Source: Dromiciops gliroides (taxonomy: Eukaryota > Chordata > Mammalia > Microbiotheria > Microbiotheriidae). From it: a stretch of 64,000 nucleotides of DNA. Made by a program: the position numbers and the translations under genes. The stretch lies in assembly GCF_019393635.1 (NCBI RefSeq), contig NC_057867.1, positions 65,165,492 to 65,229,491 of the forward strand, read 5' to 3'. The notes beneath the pieces are model-generated. The model worked only from the letters and a program-made list of their open reading frames with translations, was not told the DNA's origin and searched no databases. The number at the start of each line of letters is the position of its first letter. Positions within the stretch are counted from its first letter, which is position 1. Below, one piece after another: positions 1 through 11,097 of the stretch.

Positions 1-100
1 CACACAGCTAGTAAGTGTCAAGTGCCTGAGGCTGGATTTGAACTCAGGTCCTCCTGAATCCAGGGCCTGTGCTTTATCCACTGTTCCACCTAACTGCCCT
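1..100 (-). mobile_element. WSINE1-type SINE, fragment cut by window start
   Basis: Reverse complement of the short tRNA-type marsupial SINE: it reads from the inner tRNA-like body (cacacagctagtaagtgtca) to the element head at the right end. The tail lies outside the window. Confidence 0.85.
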
Positions 101-119
101 TCCTCTCTACTTCTTAAAA

Positions 120-1425
120 AGCATTTGGGTGGTATTTTTGTCAATTAACAGGTTTAAAAAATTAATCTGTCCCCCCCGCCCACCAATCTAGCAATTTTTA
201 GAAAAGACAACTGGAAAACAAATCCCCTGGTACATAGTCAAGCAAAAAATTCCCACATTAGCTGTGTCCAAAAATGTATGTTTCTTTGTCTATTTTATCA
301 CCTCTCTGTTAGCTGAATGCTATGTCATCCTGTTTCTTTTGAACCCATGCTTTATTATTGCCTTTAGCAGAGGTCTAAAGTCTATCAGAGTTTTCTCTCT
401 AATGCTGTTATGGGCTGAATTGTTCTAGCAGTTCTGACTTTGTTCCTTATCAGTTCATAAAGATGTTCCCAGTATCCTTTAAAATTGTCCATTTCAACAT
501 TTCTCCCTCCCCCAATAACAAGGCTAGAATTACACTATTCATCATACATAGGACATAATGGTAATCCATTTCATTCATGTACCACAGGTTGTTCCCCAAT
601 AGGATACCCTTCTAATCTCTAATTACTGACTGCTCCAAAAGAGTTTTTATAATATAGATCCTTTCCCACTCTTTCTATGAGTGGATAGACCTAGCTGTGT
701 CAAAGGGTATGCATGCTTTGCTGTCTTCCTGAACGTAGCTCCAAACAGCTTTCCAGAATGGCTCAACCAGTTCCCAGCTCCAGCAACAGGGTACCTGCTT
801 CCCTACAGCCTCTCCAACATTTGGCATCTTTGGCAGTCTGATAGGGGAGGGGGGAGGTAGTACCTCAGAGTGACCTTAATTTGCACTTTTAAAATTGAGT
901 TATCTAGGGGCAGCTAGGTGGCGCAGTGGATAGAGCACCGGTCCTGGAGTCAGGAGTACCTGAGTTCAAATCTGGCCTCAGACACTTAACCCCAATTGCC
1001 TCACTAAAAAAAAAAATAAATAAAAAAAATTGAGTTATCTAAAACATTGGTTCATGTGACTTTTCATAGCTTGGAAATAGCTTTTAATCTTACAAATTTG
1101 ATTCAGTTCCTTATATATCTTAAAAATAAGCCCTTCATCAGAGAAACTTGTTGCAAATATTTTCCTCAGTTACTTGTTTCCCTTCTAATTTTTACTAGAT
1201 TTTAATTTTATATAATCAAATTTGTCCATTTTATCTTGCGATCCTTTTTATAACTTGCTTAGTCATGAACTCTTTACCTGTCCATAGATTTGAGAGGTAA
1301 TTTCTTCCCTGCTCCCCTGATTTATGATGGGACCTTTTCTAAGTCATGTAACCATTTGTAATTTATCTTGGTGTGAGATGTTGTTATGAACCTAATTTCT
1401 GACAAACTGAAGAACTGCAGGGTGT
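120..1425 (-). mobile_element. Old antisense L1, 3' part
   Basis: Antisense to the marsupial L1 3' region, strongly diverged. Recognisable landmarks are the stretch ending in caaagggtatgcatg (about 690-712), the tail of ORF2 around 740-880 and the phrase gtgagatgttg near 1371. A SINE at 907 interrupts it. The same L1 appears to resume at 2070, so 1430-2066 looks like a later double insertion. The first 350 bases are the least certain part. Confidence 0.6.
907..1031 (+). mobile_element. WSINE1-type SINE with internal deletion
   Basis: Head and tRNA-like body are clear. The cagacactt and aaccccaattgcctcac blocks are adjacent, so the usual actagctgtgtgaccctggg segment is missing. Poly(A)-rich tail; sits inside the antisense L1. 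Confidence 0.85.
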
Positions 1426-1438
1426 AGTGATGCTGGCC

Positions 1439-1688
1439 GGGCAGCCAGGTGGTGCAGTGGATAGAGCATTGGCCCTGGAGTCAGGAGGACCCGATTTCAA
1501 ATCTTACCTCAGACACATACTAGCTGTGTGATCCTGGGCATGCCACTTAGCCGCAGATGTTTAAGGCAGTTGGGGTTATCTCCAGTCGTCTTGATATATA
1601 TTTTGCCACTGGACCCAGATGATTCTGGAGGAGAGAGTGTGGTTGGCGACCTTGCATGTCATGGTCCTCTTTGGGAAAGAAGGACCAA
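1439..1688 (+). mobile_element. Long tRNA-type SINE with unique 3' half
   Basis: The head resembles the short SINE. After the cttagcc block it continues into a different 3' half (ccagtcgtcttgatatatat ... gtcatggtcctcttt). The same element lies antisense at 15606, 19847, 22863, 40207, 42013, 47060, 51655 and 59028. The A duplication begins in the last 30 bases of this copy, because A2 and A3 keep only gtcatggtcctcttt of it. Confidence 0.8.
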
Positions 1689-1724
1689 TATACATGCCCA
1701 AGTGACCCTGGCCTCTTTCTTGTG

Positions 1725-2066
1725 GCTCAAATAAAATACTATCTCTTTGCCTTTTTACTGGCTGTTCTCCATGCCTGATTTGTTCTCCCTCCATCTCTAC
1801 CTTTTGAGTTCCTGGCTTCCTTTAGGTCCCAGCTAAATCCTCACCTTCTGCTAGAAGCCACTTCCCACTCCCTGTAATGCTAGTGCCTTCCTTCTGAGAT
1901 TATAACCAGTTTATCCTTTAGAAATCTTCTGCACACAGAGTTGTTTACCTGAGCTCCCTGAGAGCAGGGACTGGTGTATTCTTACCCTCTTTGCCTTTTT
2001 TGTTTTCCCAGTGCTTAGCACAATGCCCACCACATAGTAGGAGCTTAAAAATGCTTGTTGACTGAC
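1725..2066 (+). mobile_element. L2-type LINE 3' end
   Basis: Reads as an L2-family 3' end: a 'gggactg' phrase after tccctgagagca, then gcttagcacaatgcccaccacatagtaggagc and a terminal aatgcttgttgactga. It was inserted next to the long SINE in the antisense L1. Paralogous copies are at 24535-24890 and 59525-59880. A2 and A3 share several bases here that A1 lacks. Confidence 0.75.
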
Positions 2067-2069
2067 CTC

Positions 2070-3480
2070 TTCTCAGCAATTTTTGTCAAATAGTGAGTCC
2101 TTCTCCTAGTGACAGGGAGCTTGGAGTTTATTAAACACTAAGTTACTGCCTTTCTTTACTTCTTTATGTTGAGTACCTACTCTGTTCCACTGATCAACCT
2201 CTCCATTTTTGAACCAGTGTCATTATTTTGAGGATTACTGTTTGTAGTAAAGTTTAAGATCTGCTACGGATAGACTTCCTTTCTATTATTACCCTCTTGT
2301 TTCAATAATATGAATGTTATCATTATTTTGGGGGGGAATTTAGTACAGTGCTGAATAACTTAGGTAATACTGTCATTTTTATGATTTCTGGCTACATTTA
2401 TTCATGAGCAATTCATGTTTCTCCAATGAGGTCTATCTTGATTTCTGCAAACTATGTATTGTGATTAGTTTGATATAACCTCTAGGTGATTTTTGGTGGA
2501 TACATTCTCATGTATTATATAATTTCTTCTTCCTACTTCAAATAATTGCATCATCTTAGTTAATTTTTGCCTTACTGTGTAGGATTTTCCAAGTACACCA
2601 TCCTATCATCTGCATAAAGTGAAAAAGTTCTCTATTCCCGTAGTTTCTTTTTCTCGTCTTATTTCTTGTAGTCAGCAGTGTTTCTTTATTTCCTGATCTT
2701 ATTGGAAAGGCCTCTAACTTTCTTCCATTACATATAATGTTGGCTCCTGGATTTAGATAAATACTATATTATTTATGCCTATGATCTCTAGAGTTTTTAA
2801 TAGAGATGAGTGTTAGATTTTTATCAAAAGTATTTTTCAACATCTATTGATATAATCATGTGGTTTTCATTATTTATATTATGGCTATTATATTTAGTCT
2901 CATGTTGAACCAATCTGATTATACTATATAATTTTTCTAATATGTTGTTGTCTACTTGCTGATATTTTCTTTACAGTCTCGCAGTGATGTTCATTAGGGA
3001 TATTGGTTTATAATTTTGCTTTCCTGGTTTAGGTAGCAAGACCATATTTGCGTCAGAGAGAGAGTGGAAAGGTGTCTTCTCTTCTTATTGCTAACTATTT
3101 ATGGAGTATTGGAATTATCTTTTCAATGTTTCATAGAATTCACTGTTAAATCTAGCTGGTCCTGGAGCTGTTTTATTGGGGAGTTCAGTTGTGGCTTGTT
3201 CAATTTCCTCCTTAATAATGGGTTGTTTAAATAATCTATTTCTTCTTTTGCTCATCTAAGTATTTTATATTTTTCTAAGTATTTATCTATTTTCTCTAAA
3301 TTATAAATTCTGTTTGCATAATACTATGGCAAAAAGTTTCTCATAATTTCCCTTCTGATACGAACAATCTGGTTTTCCTCTTTTGGAAGCAGGTTTGCTG
3401 TATTTGTTTTATTAGGTTTATTTATCAATTCCATGGTATTTTTTATTTTAGTTTCATTAAGCTCCTATATCATTTGCCTA
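2070..3480 (-). mobile_element. Antisense L1 ORF2, reverse-transcriptase region
   Basis: Starts at cagcaatttttgtcaaatag, the point in L1 that follows the end of the 120-1425 piece, and runs antisense through the reverse-transcriptase region (catcatctgcataaagtg near 2605; gttcattagggatattggtt near 2990). All frames are broken. Equivalent parts of A2 (24895-26400) and A3 (59890-61260) carry different later SINE insertions. Confidence 0.8.
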
Positions 3481-4040
3481 ACTTCTCCTTTGTTGTTACA
3501 CAGTTGTGGATTTTTGTCATCACTGTTACCTAGTGGAAGCTCAAGTACAATGCCCATTTTGGTTTCTTTCTGAAGTAGAAGCAACATTTGTTTTAAGCAT
3601 AGTTTGTTGCTTGCAGGTTAATAGATTTCTTTGAAGCAAGTCCCTTGTAACCTCATACTTTACATTCCAAAAGTTCAAGTTCCCCCACACCCCCAAGTAA
3701 TATTAATAAGAAGCCTAGGCCCTTCTTCTAATTAAACCCTTCCAAAATACGGCTACTCTCTTCTAAGGTTGTACTCAGGGTAGTACCTGAAATGGACAAG
3801 CTGACTACCCTGAGTAAAAGATGCCTTTCAAAGTTACTAAATGTGTCAGCTTGACCCTAGCTATAAGAAACTGCCCACCAGAACAGTCCCAAGTTCAACC
3901 ACATGCACCTGTCACCCAACAGACCGTTCTTTAGTGCCTGTTTGTGCCAGGACAAGGGGATACACTAGAAATAATCCACAAAGGGAATGCCTTAGCATTA
4001 AGGGGGATCATTTAGTACTCCCAAACCTTCAAGCCCAGAC
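3480..4040. other. Unclassified A-block segment with hairpin
   Basis: Present in all A copies (28800-29520, 61440-62010) and not recognised as a known repeat. It contains a perfect inverted repeat at 3772-3816. A1 and A3 are almost identical over 3523-3965, whereas A2 is clearly more diverged. A short plus-strand ORF (3841-4050, 69 codons) is partly kept in A3 (61832-62014) but shows no codon-level signal, and A2 does not keep it. Confidence 0.5.
3772..3816. repeat. 13-bp perfect inverted repeat (hairpin)
   Basis: Arms tactcagggtagt (3772-3784) and actaccctgagta (3804-3816) are exact reverse complements with a 19-base spacer. A3 keeps the same arms at 61763-61775 and 61795-61807. A2 has shortened arms (11 bp, 29126-29136 and 29152-29162) and a shorter loop. 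Confidence 0.9.
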
Positions 4041-5900
4041 TGTGAAGTAGAAGTTTTCAGAGAAGTAATCATCGAAGTAGAGCTTTTTCTTTCCCTACCC
4101 CATCTTAGGCTCAAATTGCACTCTGCCAAAGACACCTGGTCTGGCACCCTGAATTCTCTTCTGACTTACCTGGCTGTGCTTTATCCTTCAACAAACTGCA
4201 CCTGAATATGTAAGTTCTACATCAATAGGTGAGTTACCCTTAATGTGTGCTAATTCAAGGTCTGGGGTTCTAGGGGTAGACGGTACAGATGATCCCTACT
4301 CATCTAGGGCTAAATCTCTCTGTCTCAAGTATTGGGTTCTATGTGTGGGTCTTTAGGTTATGATATTCTGGCTCTTAAGTACAATAAATAAATCAACCAA
4401 CCTGACCAAAAAGATGGAGAAATAGACATTTTCTTTGATCCTCATGAGCTCTGCAGAGGAGGAATTCCGTTCCAGAGATAAAGCAACTTCAGCTGTCTCC
4501 ATGGTCTAGGACACTAAAAATCCAAAACAAGGTAAAAACTGGGTTAACTAACGCAGCAGAGAAGGGCAGCATTCCCTAACAACTGCTCATTCTGCCCCAC
4601 CTCACCCCAAGATCCAAACAGCAGAAATTTGCTCAGGCTGAGTGACAGCACTTTGGGCAGCTGGGGCAGAGAACTAAGGGAATGGGGACAGGACACATGT
4701 TGGGGTGGTGTGGCACTCCCTTAAGCTTGAGGGAAAGAGCCCAGCTGGAGCCAATTCTCTCACAGCAGAAAGCCAGGAAAGTTGTCATCAAAAGGTAAGG
4801 AATCGGGGCAGCTAGGTGGTGCAGTGGGTAGAGCACCGGCCCTGGATTCAGGAGGACCTGAGTTCAAATCCGGCCTCCGACACTTAACACTTACTAGCTG
4901 TGTGACCCTGGGCAAGTCACTTAACCCCAACTGCCTCACAAAAAAAAAAAGGTAAGGAATCAACTGTGTTTAGAACAGAGAACCCCAAAGAGGTGCTACA
5001 AAAGCTTTAATTTTCTGAGGATAAAGGACTAAGGGCCAAGAACCGAAGAAAAGCCGAGAATAGAAATAAAGGGAAGATAAATAATGAAGAGAATAAGAAA
5101 TTGTAAAAACGAACAACAAAAAATTGAAGAGGAGGAGAGGAAGGGGGATTCTACTTGACTGTCTAATTGAGAGGGAAAAAGAGGGTAAGACTATTCAGGT
5201 AAAAAATCAAGCAAGAAAAAGGAACTAATAAGCAAAACTCCAGGGAAAGGGGTAACAAACAGGAAGTGTAGGCAGCCTTAAAGACTAACCTAAAATAAAT
5301 GAAAAGACAGGACTGTGTTCATAGTAAAACATAAAAATAACTTTAACTTTAAATATGAACAGATTTAACAATTCAATAAAATTAAAAAAGCAACATGCTG
5401 GCTTAGGGGAAAATCATGACATAAAACAAAAGAAAGGAACCACAGACAACAAACCACTATGAAACATTGATTGAGCTACAAGAAGCTTAGACAGTAACAC
5501 AATAGTGACAGGAGATTTTTAACAGAAAGAGAAACAAAATGGAAAGATAGGACTGAAAATTTATGGAGAAACTAAAATACTTTTGTGTTTTTTAGCACTC
5601 TGATGTAGAAGATGCAATATTTCAGAAAGAAAGGTCTGAAGATACTGGGGTGGGAACTGGCCAAGAGTGGTTGAAGTGATACCAGAAGAACCAGGAATGC
5701 TCAGCACCTAGAGATGGTAAGGGTACTGAACAACATAGTACAGAGGTCCCCTGTGATTTTTTTATGTCTAATACTGGGCTCAGGAGGAGGTACCATTTGG
5801 CAACTCTATTACTCACTTCTTGGTCCAGGTTCCAGGACAGAGAGGAGCTGTAGTTGCAAGGGAGCAGGGACCCTATACTGAGTAAGAACCCAAGCACAGA
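4040..5900. other. Unassigned A-rich region, A1 only
   Basis: Apart from a SINE at 4805 I do not recognise this stretch. From about 4980 the plus strand is purine-rich and could be an old L1 5' part. 5640-5900 holds a 91-codon minus ORF with no recognisable motif. Absent from A2 and A3, so it was inserted in A1 or deleted from the others. Confidence 0.4.
4805..4950 (+). mobile_element. WSINE1-type SINE with clear target duplication
   Basis: Full-length head, body and poly(A) tail. The 15-base direct repeat aaaaggtaaggaatc lies at 4790-4804 and 4947-4961, a standard L1-mediated target-site duplication (its first bases merge with the poly(A) tail). Confidence 0.95.
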
Positions 5901-7960
5901 TCAGGCATTGAGGTCATTTATGACTTCAAAAGCTTCAAAAAGTTACAGGCACCTAGACATCATATTACAGATACCACTATAAAGGAGTGGAGGGCTTGTA
6001 ATATGATATTCTAGAAGACAAAAGAGCTAGGATTACAACCAAGAATAACCTATCTAGTATAAAACTGAGTATAATTCTATAGGGGTATTCCTGATGAAAA
6101 GACCAGAGCTGAATAGAAAATCTGACATTCAAACACAAGACTCAAGAGAAGCATAAAAAGGTAAACATAAGTAAGAAATCATTAAAAACTTAAGTAAAGC
6201 TGTTTCCATTCCCAAATGGGAATAATTAAATGTAGCCAGTTAGAAGGACAGAGGGTAGAGGTAGGAGTTTATTATATTGGGATGATCTCAAAAGAAAAGG
6301 TTGGAGAATGGGGAAAATTGTTTTGCATAAAAGGGAGAGTTTTTATAATGGAGGAGAAAATGGGGAGTAGGTAGAGCAGACAATAAGAGAATAGGATGGA
6401 GGGAAATACATAGTTAACAACTGTGAATGGATGAATTCACCCCTAAAAAGTAGATAGCAGAACGGATTAGAAACCAGATTCCAACAATATGTTGTTTACA
6501 AGAGACACTTGAAACAGAAAAGCACACACAATTAAAGTCAGAAGCTAGAGAAGAATCTGTTGTGGTTTAGTGGAGGTAAAAAAAGGCAGGGGCAGCAATC
6601 ATCAGAACAAGCTGGTACTGGTTAGGAAATACTGATGGATGGAATAGATTAGGTACACAATTCACAGTAGCAAATGACTATAGTAATCTACTGTTTGATG
6701 AAGTCATCTGACAAAGATTGCTGGGAAAACTGGAAAGCAGTATAGCAGAAACTCAGCAGAGACCAACATCTTACATGATATAACAAGGTAAGGTCAAAAT
6801 GGGTACATTATTTAGACACAGGGTGATAAAAGCAAATTAGGAGCATGGAAAAAACTGCCTGTTCGAGCTATGGATAAGGGAAGAATTCATGACTAAACAA
6901 GAGATCACAGCAAGTAAAATGGATAATTTTGATTACATGAAATTAAAAGTTTTTACCCAGACAAAACCAATTCGGTCAAAATTAGAAGGGAAGCAGGAAA
7001 CTAGGGGGAAAATTTAAGCAATTTTTTCTTATAAAGCCCTTGTTTTTTAAATATATAGGGAATTGAGCCTCTATCTATAGTCATGAAAAATGCCCTAAAT
7101 TAGTAAGAGAAATACAAATTTAAACAACTCTAGGGTACCACCTCACAGCCATGAGATTGTCTAACATGACAGAAAAGGAAAATGACATGCTGGAGGGGAT
7201 AGAGAAATATAGGCACACCAATAATTGGTTATTAAGGATAGTTGGTAGAGTTGTGAACTGATCTAAACAGTCTGGAGAACAACCTGGAACTATGCTGAAG
7301 GGCTATATAACACTCTACCTGCTGAAAAAGGTGGTCTCTACATGAATTACTAGTGCTTACTTTGATTTATCTTAGTTTGACAAAGGACTAAGTTTCCTTT
7401 CCTGAGGAAGGGATAAACTAGCATAAATATTCCTTTAAGCCTAAGTTATCTGCAAATCTAGTGAAAGAATATTTTAACAAGATTCCATAGTAGATAAGTC
7501 AGAATCAGCCTAAATATATTTTTATAGAAATAAAATAAAATAATCATGTGATTAAGCTTAGATGCCACGGGACTCTTTACAAAAGGTTAGATTGCCCTTT
7601 TCAGACAGCTGGAGGGTGTTGGGGGGGGTTCACTCTCAGCTCACCACAAATTCCTCTTTTTAGTAAGCTCTTCTTTTACAGAGAAGCATGGAAAGATCCA
7701 CATAAACTGATGCAGAGTCAAGAAAATAATATACACTGTAACTACAACAGTGCAAAAGGAAAGAACAAGTATGGCTGGAAAGAAGAAATGGGAGAGGACA
7801 TTTCGAACCCACATGTTTTCTAACTTTTTCATTGTATTGATTGGTTGTGCTAATTTTTTTCTCTTTTTACTAAAAACTATTTGTTATATTGGATGGCCCT
7901 CAGGGAGGGGTACTGGAGAAAACTTTGATGTAAAAAACAAAAGACATCAAGAAAAAACTT
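5900..7960 (+). mobile_element. L1 fragment with internal deletion
   Basis: Runs from the ORF1 3' end (ggtattcctgatgaaaagac near 6083), through the inter-ORF region and ORF2 start (about 6430-6600), then jumps to the ORF2 3' part (gctggtactggttaggaaat at 6610) and on to the 3' end near 7960. The central ORF2 region, including most of the reverse transcriptase, is missing and frames are broken. Confidence 0.75.
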
Positions 7961-7999
7961 AGTTAAAATATGAATAAACTCAAAATAGTTTTTACACGA

Positions 8000-8715
8000 G
8001 GCATGGGACAAAGAAACATGGTCTACTCTGAAGCTACCATGTACCTAATATAGAGGCACACTAAAGACAATGGAGGTGACAGATGAGGAAAAGCTTCACG
8101 TAGGTGGGGTCCTTGAGCTGCAACTTGAAGAAAGAGAGGGATTCTGTGAGGCAGAGGTGAGGAGGGAGAGCAGCCCTAGCACAGACCAGTGAAAAGGCAC
8201 AAAGACTGGACAGGGGGTGGCCTATGCAGGGAAAGGCCTTGACTTACCCATGCATAACTTACCTGTTCAAGTGATTTCTTGAGCAAGAGCATAGGTGGCC
8301 AGGTCCCAGGATAATGGTTTTCCATTCTCCTTTTGGGTGCCAATGCAGGAGACTGCCACCACAATTTCCCCCAAACCCTTCAGTTCCTTCATGGGCTGAG
8401 TGCAATCTGAACCTGAAATGAGAAAGTTTTGACTTTTTGTCCCCCTTATCTTACCTTGAAAATTTTGGGAGTAATGATTGGTCAGGGTACACATCTTTCT
8501 ACAATCACAGTCATTCTTTTAGATAGTTTGGCTATGCTCCACATTGAATAACTTTAGGAGACAGCTGTTATTGCTGGGTGGATGCCTAGATAAGGTAAAA
8601 CAACCTTTGAACAAGCTAGCTATAGCTTAGAATAAGAGACATATACAGAAATCCTCTACAGCCTTCTCTGTTAATGCTAAATTATGTAAACTATGAAGCT
8701 AAAATTGGCTACACT
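8000..8715. other. A1-only segment, possible ancient repeat
   Basis: 8040-8220 resembles a mammal-wide low-copy repeat (gaggaaaagcttcacgtagg, then gaagaaagagagg and ggcagaggtgagg), but I cannot name the family. 8220-8715 shows nothing I recognise. No convincing ORF. Confidence 0.35.
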
Positions 8716-9640
8716 TCAAGGAAACCTATTAAACAACATAGAAGCACACACAAAATTCCAATAAACTAATACAAATGTTTCTACTCTTTAATAAAGCAGT
8801 CTCCCCAAAATGGAAGCTATGCTTTTGGTCTCAGTGTACAATACTGATAAATGGGTCCAGTCCCACACAGGGACTCAATCCATCAATTATCCATCACTGA
8901 ACATTTATTAAATGCCTCCTTTGGCACTCTGCTAGGCAGCAGATACCTGAAAACAAGAGTCTCTGGCCTCAAGGAGTATACAGTTATACCTTCCTCATCA
9001 TGGTGTTGATATATTGAAGATCAGCCCAAGAAATTAAGTGGGGATTTGAGGACTTTTGCAAAAGCTGTAGATGATACAGAAAATGTATATGTGTAGTATT
9101 GTAATGATAACATATTTTACCTTTTAATAAGATAGTAATTGAGACTTCTGTGTTACAAAGGGAGAGCCAAAAACTTTTACACAGATTTTCCAGATGAAGG
9201 GGATACTGTACCCCTAACTCCCATGATGTGGAAGGGATAACTGTATATTCTGTCAGGGAAAACAAGATATAGATACCTGAGTAAACACAAAGGAAAAAGT
9301 AAATAAGAGATGGTTTTCAGGGGTACTAGCAGCTGGGGGTATCATGAAAGGTCTTACTTTTATCAGTGGAAATCCATACATTAGTAACACCCAAATGACG
9401 AACTGAGATCAAATGTGGCACTGGCCACCCTGGAGAGTTGGAGATAGAAATAACACTAAAATAGGTATAATGAGTTATAGATATCTGTATTCTGATGTTA
9501 GACAGATATAGAGGGACAGACATATTTTGAAAGCTGGATGCACAGAGATGAGAGAGAATGGGAAACTACTTCTAGACAGGGTGCAAATTTGATATGTAAA
9601 CATCTAAAGAGAGAGGAAGTGAGAGTTCCAAAGAAATAAA
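8715..9640. repeat. A-block core segment
   Basis: Conserved in A2 (29550-30600) and A3 (62050-62900). The phrase tgggtccagtcccacacagg (8853) and following acatttattaaat have clear counterparts at the start of block B (tgggtccagccctacctaag near 13162), so A and B share an ancestral segment or an old repeat. Small ORFs here differ between copies. Confidence 0.6.
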
Positions 9641-10640
9641 TACAAAGAGTTAGATACACATATACACACAGACAAGGAGATGGAGAGCAAGATGGAAGAC
9701 ACAGGGAGAGAGAATTCCACAATGAGACACACATAAAATGAGAGACTTCGAAATCCCAGACACTTAGAGAATGAAAGAGAACTAAGGGCCCAGACTTAGA
9801 CATCTAAGTCTATGACTCATGAGCTCCCAGACTACAGTTTAGGGACACAGATGTTTATAGACCTAGGTTTAGAAAACTGAAGACTTAGAGACCAAGGAAA
9901 CTAATAATGTTGGCTTAGTGACCTAGAACACTAAAGACCTAGAGCTCTGAAAGTCTAGGTTTCTAATAGCAGATTTCCAGGGCTTTTAAGTCCAAAACCT
10001 AAAGGCTAATCAAGTCTATGTTTAGTTTTCTAATAAAAAGTCTCTAGATTTAGATCCGAGACTGAGTAAAGTTGGAGACCTAGATGAATAACTAGCATTT
10101 CTACCATGCTTTAGAGTATACAAAACACTTTATTGATGTTACCTCATTTGATGAAATTATCTCCATCTATAGAAAAGACTTGTTGTTTAGTCATTTTTCA
10201 GTGGTATGATCCTTCCTGACCCCATTTGGGGTTTTCTTGGCAGAGACCCTGGAGTGGTTTGCCATTGCCTTCTCCAGCTCATTTTACAGATGAGGAAACC
10301 AAGGTAAACAGGGTGAAGTGACTTGCCCAGGGCCACACAGCTAGTAAGTGTCTGAGGCTGGATTTGAATTCAGGTCTCCCGGCTCTATGCACTGTGCCAC
10401 TTAGATGCCTGAGAAAAGTGAGTGGCATAAAAATCTCAAGTCTAGGTCTCTCTAGATTTAGGTATTAGAGCCCTAGATTTTAGGCCTTAAGGAGATAAAG
10501 TCCTAGCTTTAGAGAACTGGAGACCTATATTCCTAGACCTCAAAACCTATAACCCCAGCATTCTGTACTAAAGGCTGGAGAGATCTAGATACCTAAAGCC
10601 CTAGATACCTAGGCTTTGAGAACTCCTGATGTAGACATAA
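9640..10640. repeat. Degenerate CTAG-rich stretch
   Basis: Many variants of gacctag, cctaggttta, tctagattta and taaagaccta on both strands, without a fixed period, after a purine-rich gagaga stretch at 9640-9780. Interrupted by MAR1 at 10188. Repeated in A2 (30600-31560) and A3 (62900-63880). Looks like a decayed short-period satellite. Confidence 0.55.
10188..10411 (-). mobile_element. MAR1-type CORE-SINE
   Basis: Antisense: begins with the RTE/BovB-like tail (tgttgtttagtcatttttca), then ggtttgccattgccttctcc, a CORE-like cagatgaggaaacc and the tRNA-like body. It follows a MIR-like fragment at 10100-10187. Orthologous positions in A2 and A3 hold the same insertion, so it predates the duplication. 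Confidence 0.8.
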
Positions 10641-10821
10641 CATTTGGTCATGTCTATACTACATCTTAGTTCCCCATATTTGGATCGGGGGGGGGGCAAT
10701 TTCTGAGGCTGAAGAGGTGCTCAGTCTCTCCTGCTTTCCCCCAACATTTAGGGTCAGACCTATAGTTATGTAGCATGAGTTGCCATCACACCAGGCCTCA
10801 AAATTACCTTTCCAAGCAGGG

Positions 10822-11097
10822 TTACTGAATGATACAGTAGAGCCGGTCAGCTCCCAAGATGATGAAGGAGTCGAGAATGTGATCTCTGATGTTGTCTCTG
10901 TTATTACTTCTTGACAAGTTGAGTCTGAAAGAGAAAAGGAGAAAAAAGTTCCACTTCTGTTGGCACTTGTCAGATAGTTTTTGATTCACCGTTTGGCCTG
11001 GAAGGTTTGCGAATACTGATTGGCACATGCAGTCAAGCTTGTGGCCAGTCTCTCTACATTCATGATTATTCTTTTGGGCACCTTGACTTTGGCACAC
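10822..11097 (-). CDS. Candidate ORF or exon in block A, copy 1 (unproven)
   Basis: A 91-codon minus-strand ORF, ATG at 11097, stop at 10822. The A2 copy (31800-32078) is also open, with one substitution (Phe/Ile) and one extra codon. Inside lies a possible exon at 10808-10924: an upstream pyrimidine tract and CAG acceptor, and a GTAATT donor after GGAAAG. Its length is 117 bases here and 120 in A2, both multiples of three. The third frame stays open across the whole exon; the ORF frame ends 16 bases before the donor. No domain or family is recognised. Openness alone is weak, because A1 and A2 are almost identical here. Confidence 0.25.
   Translation of the reverse strand: MCQSQGAQKNNHECRETGHKLDCMCQSVFANLPGQTVNQKLSDKCQQKWNFFLLFSFRLNLSRSNNRDNIRDHILDSFIILGADRLYCIIQ

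Noticed and set aside
3841-4050. Plus-strand ORF shared by A1 and A3 as a gene
   Set aside because: Similarity follows from the near-identical DNA patch. A2 breaks the frame, the reading ends differ, and there is no domain or splice support.
4805-4880. tRNA-like sequence at SINE heads
   Set aside because: Resembles tRNA promoter boxes only as part of a dispersed SINE; no complete cloverleaf is expected or seen.
10630-10670. Imperfect hairpin gatgtagacat / atgtctatactacatc as a microRNA
   Set aside because: The stem is short and interrupted by a three-base bulge; nothing else supports processing.
10684-10698. G-run as a quadruplex or regulatory site (also 31663 and 63957)
   Set aside because: A single homopolymer of 8 to 11 G that varies in length between copies, without the further G-tracts a quadruplex needs.
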